This document shows, piece after piece, positions 37,726 to 49,253 of a stretch of DNA of 64,000 nucleotides. The DNA lies in contig NC_091661.1 in assembly GCF_042453785.1 (NCBI RefSeq), positions 26,279,501 through 26,343,500 of the forward strand. Reading direction: 5' to 3'. The DNA comes from Malus domestica. Its lineage: Eukaryota > Streptophyta > Magnoliopsida > Rosales > Rosaceae. The notes below the pieces were generated by a model, which was not told the origin of the DNA, ran no database searches, and saw only the letters and a program-made list of their open reading frames with translations. Numbering within the stretch: the first letter of the stretch is position 1; each line of letters starts with the position of its first letter. A program made the position numbers and the translations under genes.

Positions 37726-38349
37726 TCATGAGGGTTTCTTGGTGGTGGGCTTATTGGCCATACTCTCCGCGATCTGAGCCAACGACTGCAAGTTGCAACG
37801 CACAATTGTGTCCACAAACACGCACGTCTCCTCTTTCGTGTTCCCCGGCGGTACGTCCACCACGTACGACTCGACAACGATGGTCCCCACTCCGTTGGGT
37901 GAGTCATGCAGTGTGGTAACGGACCGGTAGTTCGTCAGCCGATGGTCCCCGCCCACCACGCTGAAGCTGATCACGTGCCGCTCGTCGTCCAGAATCTCAA
38001 GGCGCTCCGTGCTGGACCCCGCTGGTAGTCCCGACACCACGTGGACCTCCCGGAGAGTGCCCACGTCGCCGTTTCCGTCGATGACGTGGCAGCTCTTGAG
38101 GAAGTGCTTGTATGCTTGGGGGTTGTCGAAGCGCCGCACGACGGACCAGACAGTCGGGACGGGTGCCTCGATGGATTGCACGACGGAAGAGCAGCACTGG
38201 TTGGGAGCCATCACGAGGGAGTGGTGGCGTGTGAGGTCGAGTGCGGCGACGACTGCCTGGGATTGGAATTGTTTGTGGTGGATTGTGTTTGCGGGGTGGT
38301 GATAATTAGGAGGGTTGATTGGTCTTTGAAATTGGATTGGTGAAGGCAT
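37726..38349 (-). CDS. PYL4: PYR/PYL/RCAR abscisic acid receptor, PYL4-6 type
   Basis: Single-exon gene of 207 aa, the usual intronless structure of the PYL4-6 subclade. After a variable N-terminus (about 1-45), the START-like fold carries K81 in AYKHF (the ABA-contacting lysine), the gate SGLPA (106-110), the latch GDHRL (134-138) and the conserved C-terminal helix with [15 protein letters not shown] (177-191). Upon ABA binding these receptors close the gate and inhibit clade A PP2C phosphatases, releasing SnRK2 kinases; they act in cytosol and nucleus. All gate and latch residues are intact, so it should be functional. The start at 38349 is the first ATG of the frame. Assignment to PYL4 rather than PYL5 or PYL6 is by overall resemblance only. 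A TATA-like site and a G/C tract lie just upstream. Confidence 0.93.
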   Translation of the reverse strand: MPSPIQFQRPINPPNYHHPANTIHHKQFQSQAVVAALDLTRHHSLVMAPNQCCSSVVQSIEAPVPTVWSVVRRFDNPQAYKHFLKSCHVIDGNGDVGTLREVHVVSGLPAGSSTERLEILDDERHVISFSVVGGDHRLTNYRSVTTLHDSPNGVGTIVVESYVVDVPPGNTKEETCVFVDTIVRCNLQSLAQIAESMANKPTTKKPS

Positions 38350-38418
38350 TTGCTTTTGGTGTTGTTTTTCTCTCTATGTATTTGTTGACAAGGGCTGGGT
38401 TCAAAGTTTAGAAATGAT

Positions 38419-38431
38419 CATTATATATTAT
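38419..38431 (-). promoter_or_regulatory. TATA-like box of the PYL gene
   Basis: On the minus strand ATAATATATAATG lies about 70-82 bp upstream of the start codon, a plausible core-promoter position. It is unconfirmed because AT-rich motifs are common here. Confidence 0.45.
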
Positions 38432-38449
38432 GGGCAGAGAGAGAGAGGT

Positions 38450-38469
38450 GGGGGGGGGGGGGAGGGGGG
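38450..38469. repeat. G13-A-G6 tract next to (GA)n, upstream of PYL
   Basis: Thirteen G, one A, six G on the plus strand (C tract on the template side of the minus-strand gene), flanked by GA repeats on both sides (38436-38446 and about 38472-38490). It could fold as a G-quadruplex; that is inference. It may also be a length-variable locus. Confidence 0.85.
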
Positions 38470-38499
38470 CACAGAGAGAGAGAGAGAGAGGGGGTTTTA

Positions 38500-40790
38500 G
38501 TTGTTTAAGCTGGCGATGAGTTCCACTTGGATTATTTTTTGCTGTTTCCTCGGACAAAGAGAGAGATGAGTGATATAAATTTTTATGAATGCTGCAAACA
38601 AGTTACATTTTGTATTATTTTACATGTTATAATTGTTATGTCTTACTACTTTGATTGATAACATAATTTGTATGTTTTATTACTTCAATCGAAGATATAA
38701 TTGATATGTTCTACTATTTTTACAGTGGACTAAAAAATAACATATTAACACGGTAATTTGGTTGAAATAATATTAACATGAGTTACACGACACGGTGATG
38801 TTATAAATGTATCGAAGAGAGAGAAATATGGATTGGGGTTGGAGGGAGTGATGATGTTGATCACAAACATTACGCCGGCCTCGCAAGTGGATACTCAACT
38901 TGCAACTATTTTCTTTGGACTTGGTTTATTTATTTATCCATTTTCTTTATTTCCAACTACAACTTTTGCCACTTGTTTTTATTTTTATGTAACTAATTTC
39001 TTGTTCTTTTTCTTTATTCTAAACATTTTTTTAATTGCTTGTTGATTCTGTTAAACTTTATTAGGTGATCCAATTACCCCACCCCCACACAATGGTCTCT
39101 TTAATTTAATTTTTATATATGTATACATACACAGGCTCTTTTAGGGAAGAAATCCTTATTTTTCAAAAAAAATAGGGAAACCCTCTTAACCATTAGATTT
39201 GGTTTTAATGAAATTGTGTGATTGAGATTAAATCATAGGCTACAGAATCTTTTCATACAAAAAAATAGAAACACCCTCTTAACCATTACATATATATAAC
39301 TTTTCTATGTAAAGAAGGGTTTATTAACTCTTCTGAAACGAGTCCCTATCATCCATTAGAAAAGATGATTCAAGCGTATTGTATCGTGCATGCCAAATTT
39401 TATATGCTTCCATTTTTTTTTATCTTAGCTATTTCTTCATCCAATGCAATTTAGTCTTTTCAAACAATATTATTAGGAGTCAAACTTAGAAACTTAATTT
39501 CTTAAACAAGAAATAGGCCGGACGGTTTTACTAATACTACTAGTCTATAAGTTAAAGTCAAGCATTGTGCAAACTTACAATACCATAATGCTAATTTTTT
39601 TATATTAAAAAGAACAAGAAAGTTCGACAGTAATTTGCTAAGAGAAGTTCTTTCATTTACAAGTACCAAAAAGGAGGAGAAATGGAGAAATAACTGGGTT
39701 TAATGATTTGATTTTACCTCTTCAACATCTTGTAAGTTTGAAGTCCCCACTCTCTCTTAGAGTACCTCGTTGCACCTTAATTCGGTTACAAAAGCGAATA
39801 AAATTTAACAAAATTGCAAATGTAGCTTGAAGATGGAACGCAACCTCTATGTTTTAGGATTTTTTTGTTATTTAATTCAAGATTTCTTTTTATTGTACAT
39901 TTTTCCTTCTTAATTATTTTGTCAACCTTAATTTATGTCTCTTTTTATAGATACTACGCTGAACTCATACTTTCGAGTTATATTGTTAAGTGACACATCT
40001 ACTTTGGTTTAGCAAACAATTTTTGGTTATGTTATAACTTGTAACTCATATGTCAATTAATCGGAGGAAGAAAATATGATTTCGATTATATTAATCAAAA
40101 CCATTTTTTTTCTTTCTAAAGTTGGGGATCAGCAAAACAATTAGGTGGATGAATAGAATTAGCAAAGGAATTGAATTCTAAAACGGTTTTCACCATTTTT
40201 TTAAGAAAAATGAGAAGCATTTTCCAACATAATTTTACTTGCAAGTATATAATCCTTATGTAACATTTCTTGTATTATCATAATCGTACTTGTGTGAAGA
40301 TACTTTTCGAATTATCATCGCCATTATATTGGGTATATGACATGGTTCACCACCTTCACCGTACTTATCTATCAGAACCTCCACCAATGAAGGTCCATTT
40401 TACTGAATTCAACTATCCACTACTACTCGACATCCGTATTGACCGGCAGCAAATTCATCATCTAAATCCACACAACATTATCCACCAAGAACTTTTAATT
40501 TGGTATCAGTACGTAGCATCTGCTGCTTCATCTAGCTACGTATGGAAATGTCCGGTTTACAACTGATAATATAAACTACTATTTTTTTTAGTTTAGTACT
40601 AGATTTATCCATGTTTGTAGCTAGATTCATCGTATTTCCTATCAAAAAGTCATAACCTAACTTGGATTGACATGAGAAGTTTTTTGTTAGAAGCTTTTTT
40701 ATGAAATCACGACCTACTACCTTTTTTATTAAAATTCAAGTGCTCCATTGAGTAGTACTCGTATGTATTTTATGAATAATAATGAAGTGC
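38500..40790. other. Intergenic, unassigned
   Basis: No supported gene. 39130-39290 repeats an AGGGAA...AATCC...TTTTTC arrangement similar to the arms of the foldback MITEs at 36.4-37.5 kb and may be a fragment. The plus-strand ORF at 40270-40566 has no recognisable domain. Confidence 0.5.
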
Positions 40791-40878
40791 ATTTGTTAGA
40801 GAGTATATATCTTACATTAGGGAAAGGAGGGATCAAGTATTTGCTTATAAGTAATTGGGCTAGTACTCCCCATATTGC

Positions 40879-41105
40879 AACCATATTGTAACCACCACGG
40901 GGTGGCTCAATGGTTGGAGATGAATCTCAGGCCGGTATTTCACATGGTACGTCCTGGGTTTGATTCCTGGCTGGTACTGGTGAATCGCATGATGGTGGTC
41001 AGAAGGTGGCTGAAATGTTTCTGTGAGTCTTTCCTGTCCCCCGAATGGTGGATAGCCGTGTCGAAACCACAAGCTGGTCCATTTTTTAAGAAAAAAAAAA
41101 AAAAA
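40879..41105 (+). mobile_element. SINE with exact 14-bp target duplication
   Basis: The body has GGTGGCTCAATGGTTGG (A-box-like) and GGTTTGATTCC (B-box-like) and ends in a long A tail (about 41090-41105). Identical ACTCCCCATATTGC flanks it at 40865-40878 and 41106-41119. Related older copy at 20028-20222. It is inserted in a repeat whose uninterrupted paralogue lies near 47828-47930. Confidence 0.9.
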
Positions 41106-41119
41106 ACTCCCCATATTGC

Positions 41120-42461
41120 CAAATTAGTTTTACGATAGACCTCAATTTCTCAACCCTCTGCAAAAGAACACAAAAAATATATTCTTAGCATTCAAAATCG
41201 CATTTCGTTGTCTGTAAAAAGAGTTTCTTTTTGTTAGTTCTAGACATTCCAAAACTATTTATTTTCAAACATGTTCCTAATCTCTTTCTATAATTATTTG
41301 AGGTCTCACCAAACTATAAATTGCCTTTTTTTTTAGTAAATTACGTAATATTATTTTCTTATAAACTAGCAACCAAGATAAATTTATCTCAAATGGTTTA
41401 AAATCTGAAACTGCTGCACGCCCACAGAGAGGAACTATTTGGCCTATTATTTTGGTGGCTAGTTGAGTAAATAATCCAGTCCCAAATGCACCATCAACTC
41501 AACTAGGTTATATTTTATCACCTGCAGGCTGCTCAAACTTTAATTTCTGCCATCTTCTTCTCACCATCCGAGTAGTTGAGGCTTCTCCGTTTTAATTTAC
41601 TTTACTACTTTTAGCGTGATTCCATGCTTCTGAACTTTCATTTTTGTCCGTTTTTTTTTTCTTCCTAATTTTCCACCCACTTCCAGCAACTTGATTGTAT
41701 TCAAATTTTCAAACCCATTCCCCTTCGCATGGCAGATGGTACTATTCTTACAACTTGATTGTTTTTAGTTGTCTTTGAAGAATTCAATAAATAGGACGGG
41801 GCTTCAATTGGGGGAAAAATAATTGGCTCTACGTAAGGGCTCATTTCTCTTTACAAAATAATCACAGTTTGAGGTGTCTGCAAAAACGTTTTCTTTGGTT
41901 GATAAGTTGATGTATGATATTGCAATTTTTAAAAATAAGGTATGAGATTTTAGTTCAACTCATAGTTGAAATAGTTTTATGTAATTTACCTATTTTTAAT
42001 GCGTCCATCTTTTCCTCGATAGGATTTGTTGCTCTTATTTTTGGTTATTTTGATTATTCGGGCGTACCCTCCTATTGTTTGTTTTGGGTGTTATGTTCAA
42101 TTAGTATTTCGTAAAACTTGTAAATAACTTAATGAATGATGTTATACTTATCATCTATTTGTATTATCATTTGCATCATCTCTTTACACATCAACATATG
42201 TGGCTGGTACATGAAGGTGTGGGCCCTATTACAAATAACGTTTTGTATGTGCTCGAATTAAAGATCTCTCAAACAATTCCAAAGGATTTTAACCAAAAAC
42301 AGAAGTCAAAGCATCGTGTTTGTCTTTCTCCTGTTAGTTTCAAATAATATCTGTGTTGAACACAAATCAAACTCAACTTCACACTTGTGTCGATCGATAT
42401 TCCACAATGAAAAACTTCAGAACGGAAGCAAAAACAAGCGGTTTTCGCAAAAGCACTCTTG
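41120..42461. other. Intergenic, unassigned
   Basis: The first part continues the repeat that hosts the SINE (CAAATTAGTTTTACG). The rest is AT-rich with no recognised gene. Confidence 0.5.
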
Positions 42462-42464
42462 TTA

Positions 42465-43144
42465 GACCAACTGGAGTCAGTCCTAAATTTTCCCTTCTAT
42501 TCCTCATGCCCCCCACCCAAAAAAAAAAATAAATAAATAAATTTCTCTCCAACCGTTGTTCTAAAATTGAGTTAAGTGTTAAAACATAAACAAAACTCAA
42601 ATTCCTCCCAAGATTATCATGAGCCTAATGACTATTTTTTTTTCTATTGTGCGGCCACGTTTAAATGGGTCGTTGGTTCATCCAACGGTCCACATTCATT
42701 TTTTTTTGTTTTATATTTATATATTTATTAAATCCAACGACTGACATCTAATATGATCAAATCCAACGGTATAAAAAAAGATATAACGACCCAAATTTAA
42801 ATTCCGAGGGTAAAATAATTAAAAAAAATATTTAACTCAAAAATCACCAAAATTTAATGATTTTTTAATATTTATCGAAATCTAAATATTTTTAGGTTAA
42901 AATGTTCATAAATTTTTTTTATTTTTTATTTTTTGAAAAAAAATGTTCATAAAATTAAATAAAGATAGTGTACATAATTAAAAAAAAAATTACTTAAAAG
43001 AAAAAATTAGCCTAAATTCTTTAATAATATCGTGCTAAAAAATTTAGGCTAGAATTGTTGAAGTAGAAAAGCTGTTTTTGGATTAAAACCTAAATTTTAT
43101 GGGCTACAAATTTTAGGTTTTACTCTTAAGGGTTGGAGATGATC
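42465..43144. mobile_element. Tourist/PIF-Harbinger-like MITE (larger copy)
   Basis: Ends GACCAACTGGAGTCAG and, reverse-complemented, GATCATCTCCAACCC, flanked by TTA at 42462-42464 and 43145-43147. Same terminus style and TTA duplication as 30271-30653, but 680 bp. Interior is AT-rich with short AAATCCAACG repeats and no transposase. Confidence 0.7.
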
Positions 43145-43147
43145 TTA

Positions 43148-43753
43148 GAAGTACCAAGATCATTATCAATTCTATCAAAAAAATAAAAATGTATCAATTC
43201 GAATGCTCTGAAAAGCTATGTTAAGCAGTTTAGCCTGAAAGCACTATTGTTACAGGCACAGCATCATTGAAAACTCAATCGTATAGCAGAAAGGGGAACT
43301 GACACAATCGATTCACAAGCTCAAATCCGTAGTGTATATAAACAGAAAACTGGACAAGAAGAAGAACAAACAGCCACAGAAGAGTCAAAAAGCACACAAA
43401 ATCTGTATTTCCCATGACTGATGTTTCAACTATTTCAAGTTCCTTTTTCTTCCTCCTATCTACATACTACAATGAAAGAATTTTTAGTTAATATGTATAT
43501 ATATGTATAGCATTGCCAAGTTGTCCATCAACCCTTCAACATAGAATGGCACGGCAGGGCAGAAGGGGAAATCATGGCTTAATTCTCCAATCTAAAACCT
43601 GTACCATAGCTCAAAATCTCCAAAACAAAATCGAAATCAAGCACAAGGGCTGTTCATCAACACACCAAAATCTGTTTCTTTGCTTTCGGAATCCGGGAGC
43701 CGTTTACAGCGAAGTCATGGGAAAGACTAATAGACCCCCACCCAACTTGGCCT
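43148..43753. other. Region downstream of DREB2
   Basis: No separate gene. It includes the presumed 3' UTR of the minus-strand AP2 gene. The plus ORF 43513-43812 runs antisense into the DREB2 end and is a shadow. Confidence 0.5.
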
Positions 43754-44950
43754 TCACATTTCCATCGAATAGTTGTAACCTCCATCTCCGGATTGTGTTA
43801 TTCCTCCTGTGAATCCTTCCAAATCTAAGTCAGACAATCCCAGATTGAAGTACCCTTGATCATCTTGGCCGGTATGATTACTCCCCTCCTTTTCTTGCTT
43901 CTTGAAATCAAAACCGTATTCGAAGTTCAATGGGGCATGCTCCATGTGCTGCAGACTCCCGAGCAGCTTGGCGTCTGGAAACTGCAGCTGGTACGACAAA
44001 TTTGATGGCCTCTCACTGCTGAGAGTCTCCATGCCCGACTGACCAACGTCAGCTCTCCATACTTGCTCCGATCCTGAATTGCAAAGGGAAATATCATCTG
44101 AAGGCATCAACAGTTCATTTACATCAAACATCTCATCCATATCAAACAACTCGTCGGTTGTGAAGTTCTCTGAATAATCCCCAATAAAACCTTCTCCGCC
44201 ATTCCAATTATGATCCTCAACTCCTGCTTCCGGTTTGACGACAGGTTGTTGTTGACTATTACGAAGATAATCCATAGTGAAATCCTCAATGATTTCTGGC
44301 TTAACCATACCACTGGCTTGAGGGACCGCAGTAGACCACGGATACATCCTTGATTCGCCCTCACCATCCTCCTTTTTCACATTAAGAAAAAGCTTGGAAT
44401 CCTCGTCTCCACAAATCTCAGAGCGACTTGAGGTTGAAGTGGAAGTAGAGCATCCTGGAGTTGCCACTGCAGAAGACCCTGATGGTGTTGCAACTGAAGA
44501 AGTCTCCAGTGAAGACGATGGATGATAATTGGCCGCATGCGGGAGGTTGAGGCGAGCACCAGTACCATACATGGCCTTCGCAGCCTCATCATACGCAAGG
44601 GCAGCATCAAGGGCAGTGGGAAAAGTACCCAACCAAAGCCTGCTTCCCCTGTCTGGCTCCCGAATCTCGGCGACCCACTTGCCCCATGTCCTTTGCCTCA
44701 CACCTCTGTAATTGCAACGTGCATTCTCAGGCCCTCCCTTGCCTTTCATACAGCCTTTCTTCGACCCCTTGGCGGGCACTTTACGCGTTTTCCCCTCGTT
44801 ATTAACCGATTCCAGTTTCTTATTATACTCTTTCCACTTTTCTAGTGTCTCAGCAACAGAGTTCCCATCTCGCCTGCTCCGCGTCTTCCTCTTCCTTGAA
44901 GAATCCAAGGGCAGAGATGACATGTTAGCGCCTTGATCATAAGCTCCCAT
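43754..44950 (-). CDS. DREB2A: DREB2-type AP2/ERF transcription factor
   Basis: 398 aa from the ATG at 44950 (MGAYDQG), chosen because DREB2 proteins start in this way. The open frame runs 93 nt further upstream, but that part covers a probable 5' UTR intron end. A basic nuclear-localisation stretch (RKRKTRSRR, about 19-27) and the conserved [20 protein letters not shown] block (57-76) precede one AP2 domain (about 80-137) with the V93 and E98 positions that fit the DREB group and the WLGTF core. A Ser/Thr-rich segment (about 143-180) sits where DREB2A has its negative regulatory, degradation-linked region. An acidic C-terminal half could activate. DREB2 factors bind DRE/CRT elements in drought and heat responses. 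A-2 subgroup is clear; the 2A symbol is by resemblance. Confidence 0.9.
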   Translation of the reverse strand: MGAYDQGANMSSLPLDSSRKRKTRSRRDGNSVAETLEKWKEYNKKLESVNNEGKTRKVPAKGSKKGCMKGKGGPENARCNYRGVRQRTWGKWVAEIREPDRGSRLWLGTFPTALDAALAYDEAAKAMYGTGARLNLPHAANYHPSSSLETSSVATPSGSSAVATPGCSTSTSTSSRSEICGDEDSKLFLNVKKEDGEGESRMYPWSTAVPQASGMVKPEIIEDFTMDYLRNSQQQPVVKPEAGVEDHNWNGGEGFIGDYSENFTTDELFDMDEMFDVNELLMPSDDISLCNSGSEQVWRADVGQSGMETLSSERPSNLSYQLQFPDAKLLGSLQHMEHAPLNFEYGFDFKKQEKEGSNHTGQDDQGYFNLGLSDLDLEGFTGGITQSGDGGYNYSMEM

Positions 44951-44971
44951 TGCTCCTCTATTATGCACAAT

Positions 44972-45400
44972 CTGCAGTAAACACGAACCAAATTCCATTA
45001 AGAACTGGGTACAGAAATTCTCGAAAGAAAATTGCGGTTCCAATCACACAAGCACCTTTGGGTTTTATACACAGACAAGACCCAAATACACCAAATCAAA
45101 ATTGAACCAGGACTCTCAGCTTTCTTGGGTCCCAAGTCCGCCGATAATACATCAATTTACAAAACAGATACGCAATCGTGGTAGCCCGGGAAAAAGGAAA
45201 ATCCCAAATCCAAAAACCCTAGTTTCATAAAACCCAATTACTCAAAACCCCAAATTTCAACCCAAAAAAAAAAAAAAAAATGGAAACAAAATCCTCCTTC
45301 CCCAACAAGTTTAAGCTTAGAAACCCTAATCGAGAAACGAAACAGACAATTTCATCAAGCAAAAAGGAAACGAAATCAAAACTGCTCAAACTCAACCAAC
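44972..45400 (-). other. Probable 5' UTR intron of DREB2
   Basis: On the minus strand, a donor after 45401 (GATTCTGAG/GTTGGT) and an acceptor before 44971 (TTTACTGCAG/ATTGTG) would remove 429 bp just upstream of the start. DREB2 genes often have such a leader intron. A T-rich stretch lies inside it. Confidence 0.55.
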
Positions 45401-45631
45401 CTCAGAATCTCCCGAATCGACGAGTCCCACTCACAAACTTCCCGATCGGCACCGCAGTCTTCGACTTTCTCGAATCAATACGACAATTTCAGACGCGTTT
45501 TAGCGTTTTCACCTTCCGGTCGACTGTAATTTCAGCCTTTTTCTGCTGGTTTGGTTTTTTGCGCTTTGCTGCTCTTTAAGCTTCCAAGTTGATCGAATGC
45601 AGAAATCTTCGGAACTTGCTCGCTGTGACAG

Positions 45632-45641
45632 ATATTTATAA
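45632..45641 (-). promoter_or_regulatory. TATA box of DREB2
   Basis: TTATAAATAT on the minus strand, about 230 bp upstream of the proposed leader intron donor, consistent with a short first untranslated exon. Confidence 0.55.
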
Positions 45642-45649
45642 CCTTCCTC

Positions 45650-46440
45650 TAGATATTTCCGATATTTACTTTATGTGATGACGTGGCGATTTTCTAGTAG
45701 CGTCGTGGCGCTTCGGGCTGGATTCGGAAATTTGCGATTGTGCCACAGAACAGCTAATGCGTGCTTGCTGTGGGCTTTTTCAGTTCTTATCTTATCGGAT
45801 TATTTTTTTTAATTATTATTATTATTAATACGAGATAAGTTTGAAACTATTACAATATTTAGAAGATGATGACACTTTCGAACCCAAATGAATTGGTAGA
45901 AAGTCAATACTTTATATGAGACTCTCCTCTATTCTACAAAGCTGTGCTGCTTTACCAAGGGATAAAAACATATGAATCACGATCAATTTATTTTTTGAAA
46001 TTCTACGAAGGGTAAGTTCTTCATCTTTTGCTCTCTCTTTATATCGCATTTTTATATGAATGTCTATCTAGGATACTCAATTTACCATCTTGAAATTTTT
46101 TTATTTTCGACATTTCACACGTTAAATTGTTTTTGCATGATTAACGTCGAACACGGGGCATTGAGGTGCTAATTGCATCGTAATTCTTCTCAACCCCATG
46201 GGCTCAACCACGAACCATTTTTCACTACCAAGGGAAAACAGCATGTCTCCCTCGTTCGGACAGTATTATGTTATCCTGTCTTCCTCGTCGACTTCTTGCA
46301 TGCGCACCACGTGTCGCACAATGTGTAGGGCAACGTGGCAATTTTAGTTCACTTGGACGCCTAACTTAATCATGTCATGAGTGACATGTTCAATTCCGTG
46401 TGGTGGAGAATTGAACACTGAAGGCGATTGGGTCGTGGTG
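45650..46440. other. Intergenic, unassigned
   Basis: Upstream flank of DREB2. No gene or delimited repeat recognised. Confidence 0.5.
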
Positions 46441-46870
46441 TGCGGAAAGAGGATATTCTCCAGATTTACTTTGTGACGATCTTAGAGATCTTTATACTTT
46501 AACTTTTCATTTGTGGTTAATTTTCGTCAGGTATTATTTATGTTTAATTTTAAATAAAAAAATCAAATGATTTCTGACCACACGATGCACGATGAATGAC
46601 TAAGCTGTGAAGATCCCTAGAACCCCACAATTTGAATCCGAATGGGAACCAAAAGACAAGGATCCTGTCTGGATCCTCTTTATGGGGATCTGAAGATCAA
46701 TCAATCATGTCCATTCATCGTACATCATGCGGTCAATTTTCGCTAGGTACTATTTATATTCAATTTTAAATTAAAAATTAAAAATAATTTCTAACCGCAC
46801 GGTGAATGAATACAATTGATTAATCATCTGGATTCTTACAAAAAGTATTCTATTCCGGATCCAAATCCAT
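46440..46870. repeat. Two adjacent related MITE-like copies
   Basis: Copies at about 46440-46625 and 46665-46870 share a middle block (GGTTAATTTTCGTCAGGTAT versus GGTCAATTTTCGCTAGGTAC, then a TTTAATTTTAAAT block). The second has imperfect inverted ends containing GGATCC and GAATCCAGATGATTAATCAA. Exact borders not resolved. Confidence 0.5.
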
Positions 46871-47825
46871 GGTGTGCGCTGGAGTTTAACAAAGTGATGA
46901 GGTGGCAGCTTGCGTGTTTGCTGACGCAGCGGCTAGACAAAGTTTGAAGGAGGGGAAGCAAAAGAAAAATATTGCTACAACTTTCATGTTGATATGGTCA
47001 TCGCACATGGTCAGTGGATTTCTGAAATTGTTTGGGTTGTACTAAAATTGTTTTATAATTAATTGCTAGCCGTGGTAGTAAAAGTTTAAATATTATATAA
47101 ATAACGTAACGAAACTAAAATTTTAAATTAAATTGATAAATATGTTCATATTATGCAGGTAAACATGCTCCGTCCCTGGCCAGAGAAAAGATGTGGTGCT
47201 TGAGCTACCAATAAATATATTTTTCCCTTGTTCAAATTAAAAGATAAAATAAAGGTTGCCTAAAATAAAATGTATTAGTATGTGTTTGATTTGATTTTGG
47301 CTTTGGGCATCTATGTGTTTGGGCTTTTCAATGAACTGAGCCTATTAGGGCTTTCTATTTTGTTTTGATAATCCATTTTGGACTTTTCTATTGGAATAAT
47401 TCAAAATTCTAAAAATAAAAGAATAAATAAAAGAAAATTACTATTTGCACTTCAAAATCTCATTTTACATTCTAAACTTTTGTAATTAGAAAGAAAAATT
47501 ACACAAGATAAGATTTTGAAGTGCTAATACCAGTTCCTAAATAAAAACACTTCAAAACGAGGAATTAGGCCAATTAGGGGATTAGTCGATTCAAATGTTA
47601 TTTCTTATTATTTGCTCTAAGTATTGTTATTCTTTTTTGTATACAAGCGATAGGTGGCGGTGGGGAACCAAACTTAGAAACCTTGAGTGCATATGTAAAT
47701 AATGTTGGTAACTAGCTGAGCTACAATCACCTTACAAGTCGTTATTTACTTCTCTCCATTCCTTTGATCATTAATTTAGTTTGTTTCCTTCCTGTTATCT
47801 ATAAATGTGTGTTTTTTTTCAATTG
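46871..47825. other. Intergenic, unassigned
   Basis: No gene. A minus-strand tRNA-like stretch near 47640-47745 (GTAGCTCAGCTAGTTA on the minus strand) may be a decayed SINE, but evidence is thin. Confidence 0.4.
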
Positions 47826-48119
47826 TTGAGAGTGAATCTCATATCGGAGAAAGGAGAGACTTTGCATGTGCTTATAAGTAATTGGGCTATACCCCACATT
47901 GCCAATTAGTTTTATGGTGAAACCTCAACTGTCTTCATGAAATCAGAGCTACTTGTCTACATGTGAAGCACAACGGCCACACGCGATTTACGTCATCCGA
48001 TTTGTGTTGTCCACGTGTTAGGCTTAAAAATTCGCCACACATGAGGGGCATGTTGAGAGGAAATTCCATATCAGAAAAATGATGGACCTTGCATGTAATA
48101 AGTACGTAGTTTTTATTTA
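47826..48119. repeat. Repeat fragments of the type that hosts the SINE at 40.9 kb
   Basis: 47828-47930 has GGAGAAAGGAGAGACT, CTTATAAGTAATTGGGCTA and CCAATTAGTTTTATGG in the same order as the sequence flanking the SINE at 40879. A second start-like GTTGAGAGGAAATTCCATAT occurs near 48053. Probably LTR-derived; family not identified. Confidence 0.5.
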
Positions 48120-48128
48120 TTTTATTTA

Positions 48129-49244
48129 GGCCAAATTTTTTGTGTGGTCCCTATGGTGACACGGCATTTTCAATGTGAGCCTTGTGGTGAAAAAACTTTT
48201 AATTAAACTCTTGTGGTGAGCCTTGTTAGCAATTGAGGTCCAAATCCTAACTTCCGTTAGTATTCCGTTAAATAAACTCACGTGACTATCACATGGAGGA
48301 TCAAATTCATCATTTTAATTCAAATTACATCCTATTCCATGGACATGTAGTATGAGTTAGTGTTTAACGGAAATAAGATTTCACATAAAATAAGCTTGAA
48401 TGCAAAAAGTGAAACAAAACCTGTAAAACCACGTCAATGGCTAGGAGAAGAGGTGAAAGTGAAGTCGCGTCTAATTTCTCAAGTATGATTTAATTTCGTT
48501 TGGAAATCATAATACTTCTAATAAACCATTGTTTTTTTCAATGCCAATGCGTCTTTGATCATGAGTTAGAGTCTTAGTCTGTCTTAAATTTTCATTCTTG
48601 TATCAATTTGTACCAGTCCGAATGCATATATGCCTTTCAATTTTGTCTTTAATTGGTAGTGTGGTTTGATGCATGCCGTAGTCAGCCAGTACACAATCTT
48701 TCAAATTTTTTTCTTAATCTTCTTTGAATGTTAGTTATTTAAGTTTCTTACGCTCTTGAAGTTCATAAGCGGAGGGCAGACGTGAAAATTAAATTTTCTG
48801 CAATACCTTTCACCCATTGTCTTTAATTCTTTAATTATGCAATGCCTTTCCCCCGTTCTCTTTATTCTTTAAGTTATTCTTGTACATTATCTCTCTTTTT
48901 CACTTGTTTCAATTGGCTTTGTGCACTAGAATTAGATGCCAACTTTTTAACTCAAAAAAAACAAAACAAGTGTATGTCATAACCCACCCAAAAAGAACAA
49001 GTGTAGACCTAAGTCATATTAGATGTCCATGGAATAGGATGTAATTTGGATTGAAATGGCATATTTGACCGATCCACGTGATAGTCACATGAGTTTATTT
49101 AATGAAAGACAAACGGAAGTTTGGATTTGGACCTCAATTGCTAACAAGGCTCACTACAAGGGTTTAATTAACAATTTTTTTTTACCACAAGGGTCACATT
49201 GAAAGTGGCGTGTCACCACATGGACCACAAAAAAAAAAAAGGCT
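48129..49244. mobile_element. Non-autonomous Mutator-like element with about 200-bp terminal inverted repeats
   Basis: 1,116 bp. The left arm (48129-48345) and right arm (about 49015-49244) are inverted copies: GGTCCCTATGGTGACACG pairs with the reverse complement of CGTGTCACCACATGGACC, and matching continues to the CCTATTCCATGGACAT block. Perfect 9-bp target duplications TTTTATTTA at 48120-48128 and 49245-49253 indicate the Mutator superfamily. The interior (about 650 bp) holds no transposase ORF. Confidence 0.88.
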
Positions 49245-49253
49245 TTTTATTTA

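Noticed and set aside
40270-40566. 98-codon plus-strand ORF
   Set aside because: No recognisable domain, AT-rich surroundings and no neighbouring exon; chance open frame is more likely.
44951-45043. 31-residue N-terminal extension of the DREB2 frame
   Set aside because: The conserved DREB2 start is at 44950, and a good splice acceptor lies inside the extension, so most of it is intron or 5' UTR.
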